Of a stretch of 64,000 nucleotides of DNA, positions 1-32,500 are shown one piece after another (the stretch's first letter is position 1; each line of letters begins with the position of its first letter). Position numbers and translations under genes: made by a program. Under the pieces are notes generated by a model, which was not told the DNA's origin, made no database searches, and worked only from the letters and a program-made list of their open reading frames with translations. Source of the DNA: Branchiostoma belcheri (Eukaryota > Chordata > Leptocardii > Amphioxiformes > Branchiostomatidae); contig NW_017804009.1 of the NCBI RefSeq assembly GCF_001625305.1, positions 791,461 to 855,460 on the forward strand, read 5' to 3'.

Positions 1-930
1 GCATTTCTATTAAGACCCCCCCCCCCATTCATTCATCTCGCAAAATGTCGGCACTTCATACTCCACTGCACACAGAAAAGAACTAAAACCCAACATTACA
101 ATAACTATATCCAAAGTAGCATTAGCATTACTTATTAACATTTTTAATGTTTATTTGTTATCATGTTCTTGCTATTAGCCCCCGGGCATAAATTTGCAAT
201 AAACTTTCAATTATTGAAAAAATGGAAGCACGGATTCGATCTCGGGTCAAAAAGCCTAATCCTAAAACCAAAACTCTACACCACGAAACCGAAGGAGCGG
301 TCTAACACACCTCAAGTTTGCCGTTCCGCGATATTGCATCGATGGTTTCAGATGGCAACGGCCGATTAGGAGACGGAAATTTTATTATTAGCGTCTGCTC
401 GGGCTCATCAAATTTACTGGCGGGTTAAGTGATGAATTGGGGCCGGCGCTTTTTGCAGTAATTGGCCCTTTGGCGACGACTGAATTTAGCACTAAACGTG
501 GGTGGAAAAGGGCATATACATGTATATATAAATACACTTTGTATAGCTCCAATGAAAAATTTAATTGTGATCCATCACAAAAAGGGAACTCAATACTTTG
601 GTTTCTTTTTGTGTTGGATCAAAGTTAAACTTTCTTTTCTGGATGTTAGAAGAGCTTTCATTCGAACTCTTGCATCTAGATCTGTCTTCTTCCTGCGGCT
701 CTCTTTTAAGAAAACTTCGATGAATGAATCACAAAAAATAACTCGCGTCGGCTCGGTCTCATCAAATTTGCTGGCTTATATGAATTATAGAAACTTTTAT
801 TGCATGTTCATTCCCCGGGGGGATAAATGCACGGATGTACAAAGTACAATGTACTAGAGAGTATTACAACAATAGTAATAAAGAAAGGCTAACATCAGGT
901 CTAAGGTATACAATGCTAAAAATAAATATA
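1..930. repeat. Repeat-derived DNA, tRNA-like SINE fragment and first copy of a direct repeat
   Basis: About 225-360 resembles 20615-20755 (ggattcga with ggtcaaaaagcct, a reversed tRNA B-box-like start), a shared SINE-type element on the minus strand. About 440-720 is similar to about 1385-1590 (ggccctttggcgacg, ggatcaaagttaaactttc, gctttcattcgaactcttg), a diverged direct repeat of unknown class. No host gene is seen. Confidence 0.5.
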
Positions 931-949
931 TATATAAAGTGGTATAGAT

Positions 950-1273
950 CTAAGTTCTAATGGCTTCTTCTGTCTTTCTGAAACATTTTGAAATATACTT
1001 ACATACTTCATTGATGACGTCTATATTTGTACATGATATTATATATTTAAAAGTGTCTTCCTTTGATAACGTTTTACATTTTTTGTCGATCTTCATTGAA
1101 CTGAACAGTGATTTACGTTCGTTATCATATAATATACAGTCAAGTATAAAATGCGATTCATCTTCAATACAAGAATTGTTACAGAACTTGCATAGTCTAT
1201 CTTGTAACGGTGTACGGCTATGCCTGCCAGATTCTATGTGTAGAGGATGGTCGCTAATACGGAGTTTACACAT
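950..1273 (-). mobile_element. Non-LTR retrotransposon (LINE) reverse-transcriptase C-terminus fragment
   Basis: The minus strand encodes about 107 residues ending the ORF2-type protein, with LRISDHPLHIE followed by a Cys/His pattern (CKFCNN...DESHFILDC) typical of the region after the RT domain in CR1/L2-like LINEs. It is related to the fragment at 19547-19830. The 5' end is truncated, as is usual for LINE insertions. Confidence 0.7.
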
Positions 1274-1796
1274 AGCTCTGCGGTTTTCAAAATTTGGAAT
1301 GTCTAAATATGGTTCTCTGTCGTATAGTACTTTGAATGTTTTGTATGTTCTCAGTTTGTTCCCTTGATATTGGGACCGCCGACCTCTTTTGCAGAAATAG
1401 GCCCTTTGGCGATGGGTCTATTTAGCACTGACGTAGATGGGAAAGGATAACACAAAAAGGAACTCACCAGTTTCCTTTTTGTCTTGGTTCAAAGTTAAAC
1501 TTTACATCATGAACTTTACCAACACACAGAGACGACCTTTCATTCGATCTCTTGGATCTAGATCTCTCTTCCTGACTTTCGTAACTTCGATGAATGAAAC
1601 TAATGCACACCATCCATTCACTGACAACAGACACTCCGATCACTTGGAGTGTGATGTAATCGAAGTCTAGACGAAAAGCCATTATCCCTACTTCGTATCT
1701 TGCTTGAGAGCCAGACGTTACGCTGGCGATAGAGTTTAAAAAGGTCACCAGACGCACGGTTTGAAACGAGCAGCATGTACAGCTTTTGCTTTATTA

Positions 1797-2862
1797 GGCC
1801 ATGTTGATTTGATTTTATGGATGACATCCCCTGGGAACCCCAAAACTGATGCGAGCGTGCAAATAAAAAAAAGTTTGGCCAAAAAGTTGCCTTCATTATG
1901 GAAGCTAAGCTACGTGGTCATGAAGGTTGAACAAATGGCTAAACACACAGAATATGGTATGAAAAATAATAGACTTTCATTTTCATTTCTTCACAATTTC
2001 GTCTTTAGAATTTGGCATTCTGCGACATTAGCATCGTTTTCCAATGTTTTTTTTGGTTGCAATTTACGGCATATATTTGGTCATTTTAACAGACGAAAAT
2101 TCATATGAAGAGTAATAGACATTTTCATTTCTTCACATGAAGTTTTGTCCGTTTCTAGAAAAATGTTTCTTTCTTCTTTTATTTTGGAATTGATTTTGGC
2201 ATTCTACGACATTAGTATCGGTTTCAATATTCCTTTTTTTTTTAATTTACGGCATAAATTTGCGCTGCTTTGTACAATTTACTAGCCTGGTTACCAAACC
2301 CATTTAGCTCCCGAGTCCTACATCCTCTTCGCATATAAACGGAGGACTCGGAAGCTAAAACAGATTTGGTAACAAGGTTGTGGTTTACAGCATGGTCGAA
2401 AAGTTTTTCTGGAAACGGACAAAAATTCATGCCGATGCCAGTCATATAATCAAACAAGAATCACGACAATCCGTCAACCGGTTCTTGAGTTATCCTCCTT
2501 CGAAAATTTTTCAACAAATGCTCCTGCAGTTCCAGAACAAGCCGCTAGGGAACCCAAACTCATGTCACTTCTTCCCTATTCCAAGAGCTATCTGCCATCC
2601 AAAATTCGTGACCCTAGCATATCCAGATCACGAGATATAAAAACCGGAAGTTCTGCTGCAGTACCTAGGAAAGCCGCCAGGGGGCCCAAAATCTAATCAT
2701 TTGTAGGTCTCATAAAGACCTACCCACCTACCAAGTTTCATTCCAATCCATTCACTGCTTCTTGAGTTATCTTGCTAAACCACACACACACACACACAAA
2801 CATACACGCAGACAAACGCCACGGAAAACATAACCTTCTTGGCGAAGGTAATCAACATGGCC
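1797..2862. mobile_element. Compact DNA transposon, family A copy 1 with nested insertion
   Basis: Ends: GGCCATGTTGATTTGATT and the inverse ATCAACATGGCC. Inside is a smaller foldback (about 2284-2375: tagcctggttaccaaac ... gatttggtaacaagg) and a partly repeated core. It has no ORF of its own and ends 72 bp before a kinase exon. Confidence 0.65.
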
Positions 2863-2934
2863 TTACGCTTTTAAGGACACTTCTCTAATGGCTGTCATTC
2901 TATTTGTCTGTTTTATGATGTATGTCTGAGCCAG

Positions 2935-23606
<20,672 letters not shown>

Positions 23607-23639
23607 AAGGGCTAATCTTCAACCATTTTGGGGGCAGTC

Positions 23640-24460
23640 GTAACTGTCTGGCAAATGGATACAGCCTGGCCAATTTGATATTGTCTTTGTAGCTACAAAA
23701 ATATCTGCTTGGAGATAGGGAAAGGCCCAAAACAGTTACTGAATGTGATTTTGGAAACTCTCAGAAATTTCTGGTATCATCCACTACCTTTCATCAGTGA
23801 CACGGGAGAACTCTCACATTCAGTAGGTTTACAAACACGAACTCTTTATTGATACGCAAATGAAGTAAACACACATTTTTGATAAGCCGATAGACATACA
23901 GTTAGACAGAATCCGAAGACAAGGTTGATGCAAATGAGTCAAATAGCTCCTGTTGTTAGTAGTGGACGCTACCTGAAGCATCCAAAATCATATCCAATTG
24001 CTTAAGTAACAGTGTTTTTGGCGTACTTTATTACCTGGGTATCTAACCTCCACTGATGTATAAAGCATAAAAGGTTGTTGGCCTTTGCGTCCCGTTGTCA
24101 CCAGCACTCTAACGTATCCTACTGTAATAAGATGAATGAATGAAGACCTTTATTGCACATTTCTGCCACACTTGGCTAAGTACAGCAAACAACAAAACAA
24201 GATGAACGAACAGATACAAAAGTAACTAACTATTGTGATATAAATTCATCTTCTCATTTTTCAGTTATTGTAGAAATAAAGGAACAGATATGTTTTTCGA
24301 TGGATGGTTTGTCTAGTTGCATTAGCTTTACGAATATAAATTTTTCTACAGTACAATACAAGTGTATGAACTAGGGGAATAGGTTTTGTACAAACCTGTA
24401 CAGTTCATTTCTCTCTTTGCTATACAGTTCACATTCAACAGATAATAATAATTGCCAAAC
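23640..24460. mobile_element. Repeat cluster after the kinase gene
   Basis: 23640-23720 is part of the hairpin family. 23730-24070 holds diverged hammerhead-motif/Penelope-like pieces (ccaaaatcatatccaattgc, ttacctgggtatctaacctc). 24131-24460 is a minus-strand LINE tail (gacctttattgcacattt). Confidence 0.5.
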
Positions 24461-24924
24461 AATAATGTGCCATTTCTAATGCCTGCGCACGGTTTTAAAG
24501 CATGTTTCAGGTCTTTATGTAGGAGAGTTGTTGATAAAACACGGCTGTAGAGTTAGTGGTTGTAGAGTTACTGTATTGCCTGTCTTCTCTACTCCTTCCA
24601 AGCAACGCATCCAATGCAATTTCAGGGCGGCAAAGCAAAAGAAAAGATTCCGTACATTTTTGCCTCACAGATACTCGTATCAGTATGCTTTTGCCTTCTG
24701 ACAGTGGTCAACGTGCCGAAAATTGGCAAAGATGTCTGTTGCCATGCTGGAAGGTCGATGGCAGATTCTATGAAGAGAGGGGCTAGACAAGAAAAAGGCT
24801 CTGATTTAATTTTTTTTCTTACTTTGATGCTGATATGTGATGTTGGCTGTGTATATGTGATGTTCCCACTGAAGCAAAACCATTTGTACAATGATTGAGT
24901 CAACATTTTAAAATGTAGGAACCT

Positions 24925-25020
24925 TGTTTTTTTCGGCCCGCCTTTTTTGTTTTTTCGCCCGCTCGCATTAGGATTAGAGTCTGCGGAGGCTGTCATCCAT
25001 AAAATTTACTTGCTGTGGCC
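24925..25020. mobile_element. Family C right end
   Basis: cgcattaggattagagtctg then gtcatccataaaatttactt and gctgtggcc. The following 25020-25330 is related to 13060-13160 (ccctgaaattg...ggatg), an unclassified repeat. Confidence 0.55.
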
Positions 25021-25394
25021 TTACTACATTAAAAGTATGACTAGGAAATTGACTTAAAAAAAACATTTTTGCTGCCCTGAAATTGCATTGGATGTCTTTA
25101 AAATCGAAGTGCCACATGTGACGAATTTGTTGTGTTTCAAGACCAAAGATATTCGGATTTTAACTATATTGTAATGTTTATGACGGTTAGCTTTAAGCAC
25201 CCTAATATTTAGGTGCTGGAAATATACCTATTTCGACATTTTAGTTTTATTTTTGCCTGTGCTTGTTTGCTATTATGTTATATGACAACAGAATGTGATG
25301 GAAAATGGTGTAGCCCATAGATTGACAGGAAGGTCAAATTGGAGGTCAAAACCTTCTCCTGCAGAGGCTGAAACTGTCACACATTCACTACTGT

Positions 25395-25575
25395 CGAAGC
25401 AGAGGTTTGGGTTTTGGGGGTATTTTTAGCGTGTTTTTAGGCTTTTTTATCGGAGTTTCTCTTTTGCACTGAATATTTTTCTCACCAAACATTCAGTGCA
25501 AAAGAGAAACCCCGAAAAAAAATCTAAAAACACGCTAAAAATACCACCAAAACCCAAACCTCTGCTTGGAGAGTA
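25395..25575. mobile_element. Family D hairpin element (aagcagaggtttggg)
   Basis: Near-perfect inverted halves: gcagaggtttgggtttt ... aaaacccaaacctctgc, and inside it tctcttttgcactgaat ... attcagtgcaaaagaga. Relatives at 31416-31545, about 43760-43805 (one end) and 60955-61139. Confidence 0.8.
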
Positions 25576-25847
25576 CCCCCGAATGTGTTCCAGACGTTCG
25601 GGAGAACTCTGACAAGATTTAGGCCACGCCTACCTTTCTGTATGAATCAAAACAAATTGGAGTTAAATTTGAGTCAAATTTGACCCCCGAACACTGCTGA
25701 CCTACTCCCGAATGGTTGTCTGATGTTCTGCTGACTTACAGCCGATTGCCAGCCAACCTTAGCCGAACCTCCCAACCAAGTCTTGAATGTTTTAAACATT
25801 TTGAAACATTGGCTGGCGAAGCCGAATTCGCCGAACACCAGCTGAGG

Positions 25848-26135
25848 TACATGTATTCCCAACCATTCACCAGTTTCCCATCCCCAGAATGCATTGCGAA
25901 AACAGGGTCTAAACCTCATTTGCATAGGACAGGAAGGCATCGGAATGATCCTGGTGACGTTAAACAGCTTGTTTTTCACTGTGTTTTGAGGTGTTTTATG
26001 CTCAACGTTAATCAAATTACTATGGGCCGAATCTGACAACAAATGCCTTCCTGTCCTATGTAAATGAGGTTTAGACCCGTTTTCGCAATGCATTCTGGGG
26101 TTTTGAAACTGGTGAATGGTTATGGGGCGTTCGGG
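25848..26135. mobile_element. Inverted-repeat element
   Basis: Arms: gaatgcattgcgaaaacagg and taaacctcatttgcatagga on the left, with tcctatgtaaatgaggttta and gttttcgcaatgcattc on the right. No ORF is seen. Confidence 0.65.
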
Positions 26136-26211
26136 AGGCCAAATTCGTGAACGTGTGATACTAGTACTTGACATGCCCGTAGTTCGGAAGAACCCCCCAC
26201 AAAGCTCAAAG

Positions 26212-26312
26212 GTCCACTAATTTTTGGTCCACTTTTTATGTAAAGGTCCACTTTTTGGTCCACATTTTATGTAAAGGACCACTTTTTGGTCCACATTTTA
26301 TGTAAAGGCCCA
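26212..26312 (+). repeat. Short tandem repeat, period about 39 bp
   Basis: ggtccactttttggtccac and attttatgtaaagg recur about three times. Confidence 0.8.
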
Positions 26313-26919
26313 AGATTTTTCTTGAAATGATGGACTGAAATCGTAGAGGAACTGATCCCTCTGTCATTGAATAAAAATTTATCTCTGATTTTTTCTGGGA
26401 AATCCTTTCAAAAATGCATGAAATGCCATTTTAGAAGGTTCAATTTTCAAAATTTTCCGGCGCTCGAGGTCCCCTCAAGCAGTGGGAAGAACCCCCCCCC
26501 TTCAAAATCCTGGCTACGGGCAGGCTTGATCTACAAGCCAAGTTTTGCTTTTATGCTCTGCATGTCTTATGTCTATTATTATTATTATTTTCAAGAAGAT
26601 ATTGTTAATCTGGAACGTTTCTCTCTTCATTGTTATTTCTCAAATACCTATGTGGTCAGTGACCAGCTTTCTGTAAATATATGAAATACGTATGTCGATT
26701 CTATCGTTTGTCTATACAACTAGTTTGAATGTCACTTTGATGACATTCTACCGTTATTGTGCCGACAGCATTGATCATTGTAAATTGGCTTTACAGTGCA
26801 GTGTTGCCACTGAACTCTGCAGTAAAGCTGTCTTGTTATATCAAAGAGAATAAAAAAAGTGGAAAAACCAAACGTAATTGGAACAATGGCATCAATACCT
26901 TGGAACCAACCAAACTGAT

Positions 26920-27500
26920 CAACCAACTAACATGACCAAAGTAACCAACCACAAATGACAAACCAACCAACTTGACCAGACTGATTATCCAACCAACCAA
27001 CCAACCAACCAACCAACCAACCAACCAACCAACCAACCAACCAACCAACCAACCAAACTGATCAACCAACCAACAAACCAACCAACCAAACTAATCAACC
27101 AACCAAACTGATCAACCAACAAACAAACAAACCAACCAACCAACCAACCAACCAACCAAACTGATCAACCAACAAACCAACCAACTGATCAACCAACCAC
27201 CCAAACCACCCAACCAACCACCCAAACCAACCAACCAACCACCCAAACCAACCACCCAAACCAACCAATCACCCACCCAAACCAACCAACCACCCAAACC
27301 AACCAACCACCCAAACCAACCAACCACCCAAACCAACCATCCACCCAACCAACCAACCACCAAAACCAACCACCCACCCAAACCAACCAACCACCCAAAC
27401 CAACCACCCAAACCAACCATCTAGTCAACACAACCAGCCAACCAACACACCATCCAACCAACCAAACCAACCACCCTGACCATCCAACCACTACACCAAA
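26920..27500. repeat. (CCAA)n / CCAAACCACC satellite
   Basis: About 580 bp of CCAA-based repeat. The long minus-strand frames through it (GWLVGWLV) are repeat artefacts. Confidence 0.95.
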
Positions 27501-27509
27501 CCCAGTTCC

Positions 27510-28550
27510 TGCTGTCATCCGAGGTCTCATTCAACAGTTCCTACTATGTATACTGAAGACTTCTTCACAAACTTTAAAAACACTGTATTTCACCAATAAA
27601 AGACCAATGAAAGGTAAATCATAAGCATTTAAAGCCTTACCAAGAAATTGTTTATTGAAAGGCAAGAACAGTTGGTAATGAATGGATTGCCAAAGGATAA
27701 TAAACATTATCTTTTTACATCTTCCAAACATGTGCACATTTATATTGTAATTATGAAAAGGGAAATATATAACTGTATATGAAACAAGTAAGCCTTACCA
27801 AAAGTACCAACAATGTCATGATATTCGATAAACTGTAAATGTTGGGATCTTCAAAACATGTTTATATTGTAATTATGAAATAGGAAATATTTAACTGTAT
27901 ATGAAACAGGTCTTACCAATAGTACAAGCAATGTGATGATATTTTATAAACTGTAGTGTAATATGTTGAAATACACAACAACCAAGCTACATCTCACAGC
28001 AAAACATGGATGAAAATATCAAATTCAAGAAGCCATCTGAAACAAACAGCACACAAAATTCAGATAATACACAAATTAACTCATAACTTGTTAATCTTTG
28101 GTTTCACACCATTGTTTGACAATAGAAACATAAATATTGTGGACAATTGTTGTTGATAAAAAAAAATTGGGTAAAAAAATACACTTTATTCTTCCTTCGG
28201 TTACTAAAACATTTTCATAGCTTCTGCTTAGAAAGCTGTGTTATTTTTTTTGCAAACATTATTTAATACTTTTCTATTGCCAAAACAGCACTAGCTTGTT
28301 CAACAGATTGATTTAACAAAGTAATTTTGAACACTTTCTCCTGAGGAACATTTTCAAGCTTTGAGTCACTTCGGATTCAAATAAAAACTTACACTGTCTC
28401 AATTCCATCTACAATACATTCACGACAAAAAACACAACATTTCTTTAAAAAAACAACTTCAGAACAGATGAAATTTGCATAGATACCAGGGATTTGGCAA
28501 GCAGCAAAGGCAGGAATTTAACACACTTGTATCTAACTACCAGTAGAGTA
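27510..28550. other. AT-rich intergenic DNA between the kinase gene and NPAT
   Basis: No coding exon is seen. A diverged internal duplication (aaatatataactgtatatga and aaatatttaactgtatatga) lies at 27760-27910. A minus-strand AATAAA near 28185-28190 could end the NPAT transcript; this is a guess. Confidence 0.4.
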
Positions 28551-28560
28551 TATACGCACA

Positions 28561-28929
28561 AGGCCACACCAATTTGATTTGTTGGTTCTCAGATTTTCTT
28601 AGAAAAAACATGAAGCAACAGGGTGAAAAGAAATATGTATGAAAGAAAAACAGGCCTAGGCATCCTGTGATAGCCCCCAAAGCTACAATTGTTATAGGGG
28701 TCATAAAGGCGACATACCAGGCTAGTTTGCAATTCACACAATGAATTTTGAACTTCAATACGTCTCTGCATTGTTAGGTAGACAAGCTGTAACAACTAGG
28801 AAGACAAGGACTTTCTTCGACTGTTGTGGCCAAAATATGTGAATTCTGTAGATTCTGAACTTGAGTGCTTTTTTATGAAAGAAATGAAGCAGGCATATCT
28901 GAAAACCTTTTGATTAAATTGGTGTGGCC
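28561..28929. mobile_element. Family B compact transposon, copy 1
   Basis: Ends aggccacaccaatttgattt and aattggtgtggcct. About 370 bp, no ORF. The family has TAA at both outer edges in most copies, fitting PIF/Harbinger-type duplication. Confidence 0.8.
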
Positions 28930-29066
28930 TAACAACGGTACCTACTAATACTTTGTCAATTTGTTTCTAACAGGCAAAGTAGATTCGAACATCTAATGAT
29001 CACAACATTGTAACGTGTCATGCCATATAACAGTTTTCTTCAGATCAGTCACCACTCCACACTTAA

Positions 29067-29489
29067 GGGCCACACCAATTTAATTTGTTGTTTCTCAAAT
29101 TTTTTTAGAAAAAAAATGAAGTGACAGGGCGAAATGACAAAAAAAACAGGCCAAGGCACCCCATGATAGCCGGAAATGTTACAATATGAGCCATGAAGCT
29201 GGTTTATAATTAAAACAATAGATTTTGACCTTTTAATGAAACGAAGCTGCATTATTACATTGAACAACTTTTAACAACTAGGAAGAAAATGACATTCTTC
29301 AACCATTGGGGCCAAAATATGTCTTTCATTAAGCATTGTTTTTTTTAAAATATATGCGAACCAATAAACAAACAAACAAACATTTTGCAGTTGATTTGGA
29401 ACCTAAAATCTCTTCTTTTTTTCTTTGCAAATCATAAAAAAATGGACAGGGCGAATCCGAGAAACAACAAATCAAATTGGCATGGCCTA
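29067..29489. mobile_element. Family B compact transposon, copy 2
   Basis: Ends gggccacaccaatttaattt and aaattggcatggcc; core shared with the copy at 28561. It reaches to within 60 bp of the NPAT stop codon and so probably lies in the 3' UTR. Confidence 0.8.
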
Positions 29490-29548
29490 ATGTCCCATTG
29501 GACCAGCTTCATCTGCAGACTCCTTCAGCTCCCATCTGCAGACCCCGT

Positions 29549-32500
29549 TCAGCTCCCATTGTGGATTTTGGACAGAAAACTGTCCACATCCAAGTTGGCT
29601 GGGAATTTCAGCTTTCCATGCCTGCCACCTTTTGTTTTCTGAAATTGACATGAAAGTTGGAACAGTTAGAGAAAATATTTGCAACTACTACATTTGCAAA
29701 GCAAATGCATAATTTTTACCGTCACATGTTCTAGCTTACCAAACTATTGCTCTCTTTATCGTATTACTCAAACAGATTATAATTTCATATATAATATAAA
29801 GTGAGCAGTCCCTCCAACTCCTGTCCTGCTACATAATGTAACCCAACACTACAGAGTGTCTGCTACAGCACCAGTTACCATGGTGACAGACATCTGGTTC
29901 AGGTCATTGACCTTTTTTTGGACAAGAAGAAGAAGAGGAAGAAGAAATGGAGCAAAAACAAGATGTTTTCCTTCTGCAGAGGTAAACATAATAGGTCATG
30001 CCATGGGCATACCGTTTCAATTTCATGACAAATTGAAGAAAAGAGAGCAATATTGTAATAACTGTACCTGTTTGTGTGTCTTTGATCTTTTGCCAGGCTG
30101 TAAGAAACAAACAAACAAACAAATAAATACAACAGAATTATGTTAAACAGTCAATGAAAACCTGAATTGCTTTAAATTCAAAGTAATGTTTACTAAAGCA
30201 ACTTTCCTTTAAAATATATAACATTTGTTGGAAATATTTTGCTGACCTTTATTTTAAATACCACCTGCATTATTTTTAACCTACCTTTGTGTCAACACTA
30301 TCACTCCTTCCTCTCTTCTCTCCTCTTATCTCTACAATCACAGGGTTTGATCTGCTCACATCCCTCTTTCCATCTGCTCTCTCATTCCCTTCTTCCACTC
30401 TTCTTTCCGTTGAACTGTTCTCAGCGTTTTCTCTGGATTGCAGGGTCGCTCGACCATCTTGTGGTTTCAAGTCTGTTTTTTCCTCCTTTCCTGATCGTTG
30501 TGACGGTGTCTTGAAAGAGTCATTGAAAACACCCGGGCCTTTTTGACTAGCAATCTTCTTCTGCACTTCACTGATATGAGGTACACTATCCTGAGCCTCT
30601 GGTCTATCCAATTCAGGCTGTAAATCGTCATCAGTGCCCCTGCCTACATTTTTTTCCTCCAAAAAGGTGACATGCTTCCCGGTATGTTTCTCTTTTTGCA
30701 TTTTTTCTGATGAGTTTTCACTGTTTTTAATCGTCTCTGTCCTGAGCACTCCTTTCTCACTTGTAGATGTCTTAGCAGCACCACTACTTGCTTTTGGTTC
30801 TTCCCCTATCGCAGTGTCTTTGTTATCGGTGACAGCACTCGTTGTTTTGTTTGTGGAACTAATCTTTGGAGTGCTGTTGGCTGTAGCAGTTCTGATCGTG
30901 CTGTCCACACCAGCTGTTCCACGGTGCTGTGTCCTTGACAGGACAGCTGTGTTGTTTTCGTGCTGTCCAACTGTGCTGTTAACGGATGCTGTCCCATTCT
31001 CCTGTGCTTCCTGAGACTTTGCGTCCGTGACCATGACATCTCTTTTTTGCTGTTGCTGCTTAGGTTTCAGCGCCTCAGTTCTTGTTTCTTTTTCTAGAGA
31101 TGTGGCCATTACACTTTTACTCCTGTCTGCTGCCCTGCTTTCTGTACCTGTAGGAGAGATATTGGCATGATGATGATGACGATGACTGGTTTATTATTCA
31201 CATAAAAATACAGGTTAAAAGTCTGTGGCAGCCTAAGTAAAAGGCTGAATTGCTGCCTTTTTACAGTTCAAAATCTTAAAGAATATTATCAATACAAAAT
31301 ACAATACCAACAGTACGATAAAACTGTTCAATACATGAAACACATTTTATTAGCCAGTGTCCTCACTATGAGACTGACAGAAACAGATTATTTTAAACAG
31401 CTGCCACAATTTCCCCATCTCCAAGCAGAGGTTTGGGGGTTTTACGCCAACCCCCAAAAAGATACCAGTGCCAAAAAAAGGGCTGGATAAAAAAGCCTAA
31501 AAAATGTAAAAAATATGCCAAACCCAAACCTCTGCTTGGAGAGTACTTCCTTCTACCTCATTATGCAGAACGTGGGTCAATTCATTATCCACTGCCTTTA
31601 AAGAAAAAGTCAAACCCCATAATAGCAAACGTAGTATATACACATGTAGTTGTTGTATATCTCCTACTTACTTTCTTTGACAGTTAACAAGCAATTAGCC
31701 TTTGGGCATGATTTTGCAAATAAAGATCAAATTCAAAATAATATATACCTGTAGCTGTACCAGTTTTCTGTCTGTCCGTTGTACAATCCACAGTGCCTGT
31801 ATGTGAGGTGTTGTCAGAGGTAGCTGTCTCTATTCTCTGTAAGTCGCTTGCTGTGGGTCTTCCATTTTGCTGGTCGTCCAATGCATCATCTGCAGTGCCT
31901 GAGTGTAGAGTGATCGCAGTGGCGAGGCTCACCAACGTTTCTGCTGCTAACGTTCTACTAGTCGACGGGCTATCCGGGTTAACGGGATCAAACATCTCCG
32001 TTTTCAGGCACGTGTCTTTCCTGTGTTTCGTCCTGGTTGCAAGTTTGTTTTCTCTCTGTAGATTCTCTTTCTGTTTTCTAATTCTGTCTTTCGTGTTTGC
32101 TTGTGTTAACCTAGTTGACCTTGGTAGTTGAGCCGCCGTTGTTTTGGTGTCCTTGGGTGGGCTGCATGCCGCTGGAACAAAGGCCTCGTCAGTTTCCTGT
32201 ACCCTTCCTCTGCTGTTAGCCCCGCGACTCTGAGAGATCTCGACCGAAGCGGCAATGTCCAAGTTTTCTACTACGCGTTCGGCTCGACTCACGCTCTGTT
32301 TTTCGCACAAGACAGGCACGTTTTTGTTCACAACGTGAACACTACTGCTGACTGGGTCCTGAGCTTTCCCAGGGTAGCTTGTTACCTTATTGACTTGACC
32401 AGTACTACCCGAAGTTTGCTGTTCTACGAACACAAGCTGCCTCTCTACTACGTCTACGGCTGCGATAGCTGAAGCTGCAGCCTGCTGGGGTGCCGGGGAT

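Noticed and set aside
960..1367. Plus-strand 135-residue frame
   Set aside because: Antisense of a LINE reverse-transcriptase fragment that has the recognisable Cys/His motif.
26836..27530. Minus-strand Gly/Trp/Leu/Val-rich frames
   Set aside because: Translation of a CCAA satellite.
29904..29965. Lys-rich plus-strand stretch (aagaagaagaagagg) as the NPAT basic C-terminus
   Set aside because: It is on the wrong strand; the NPAT end was found by homology at 29549-29638.
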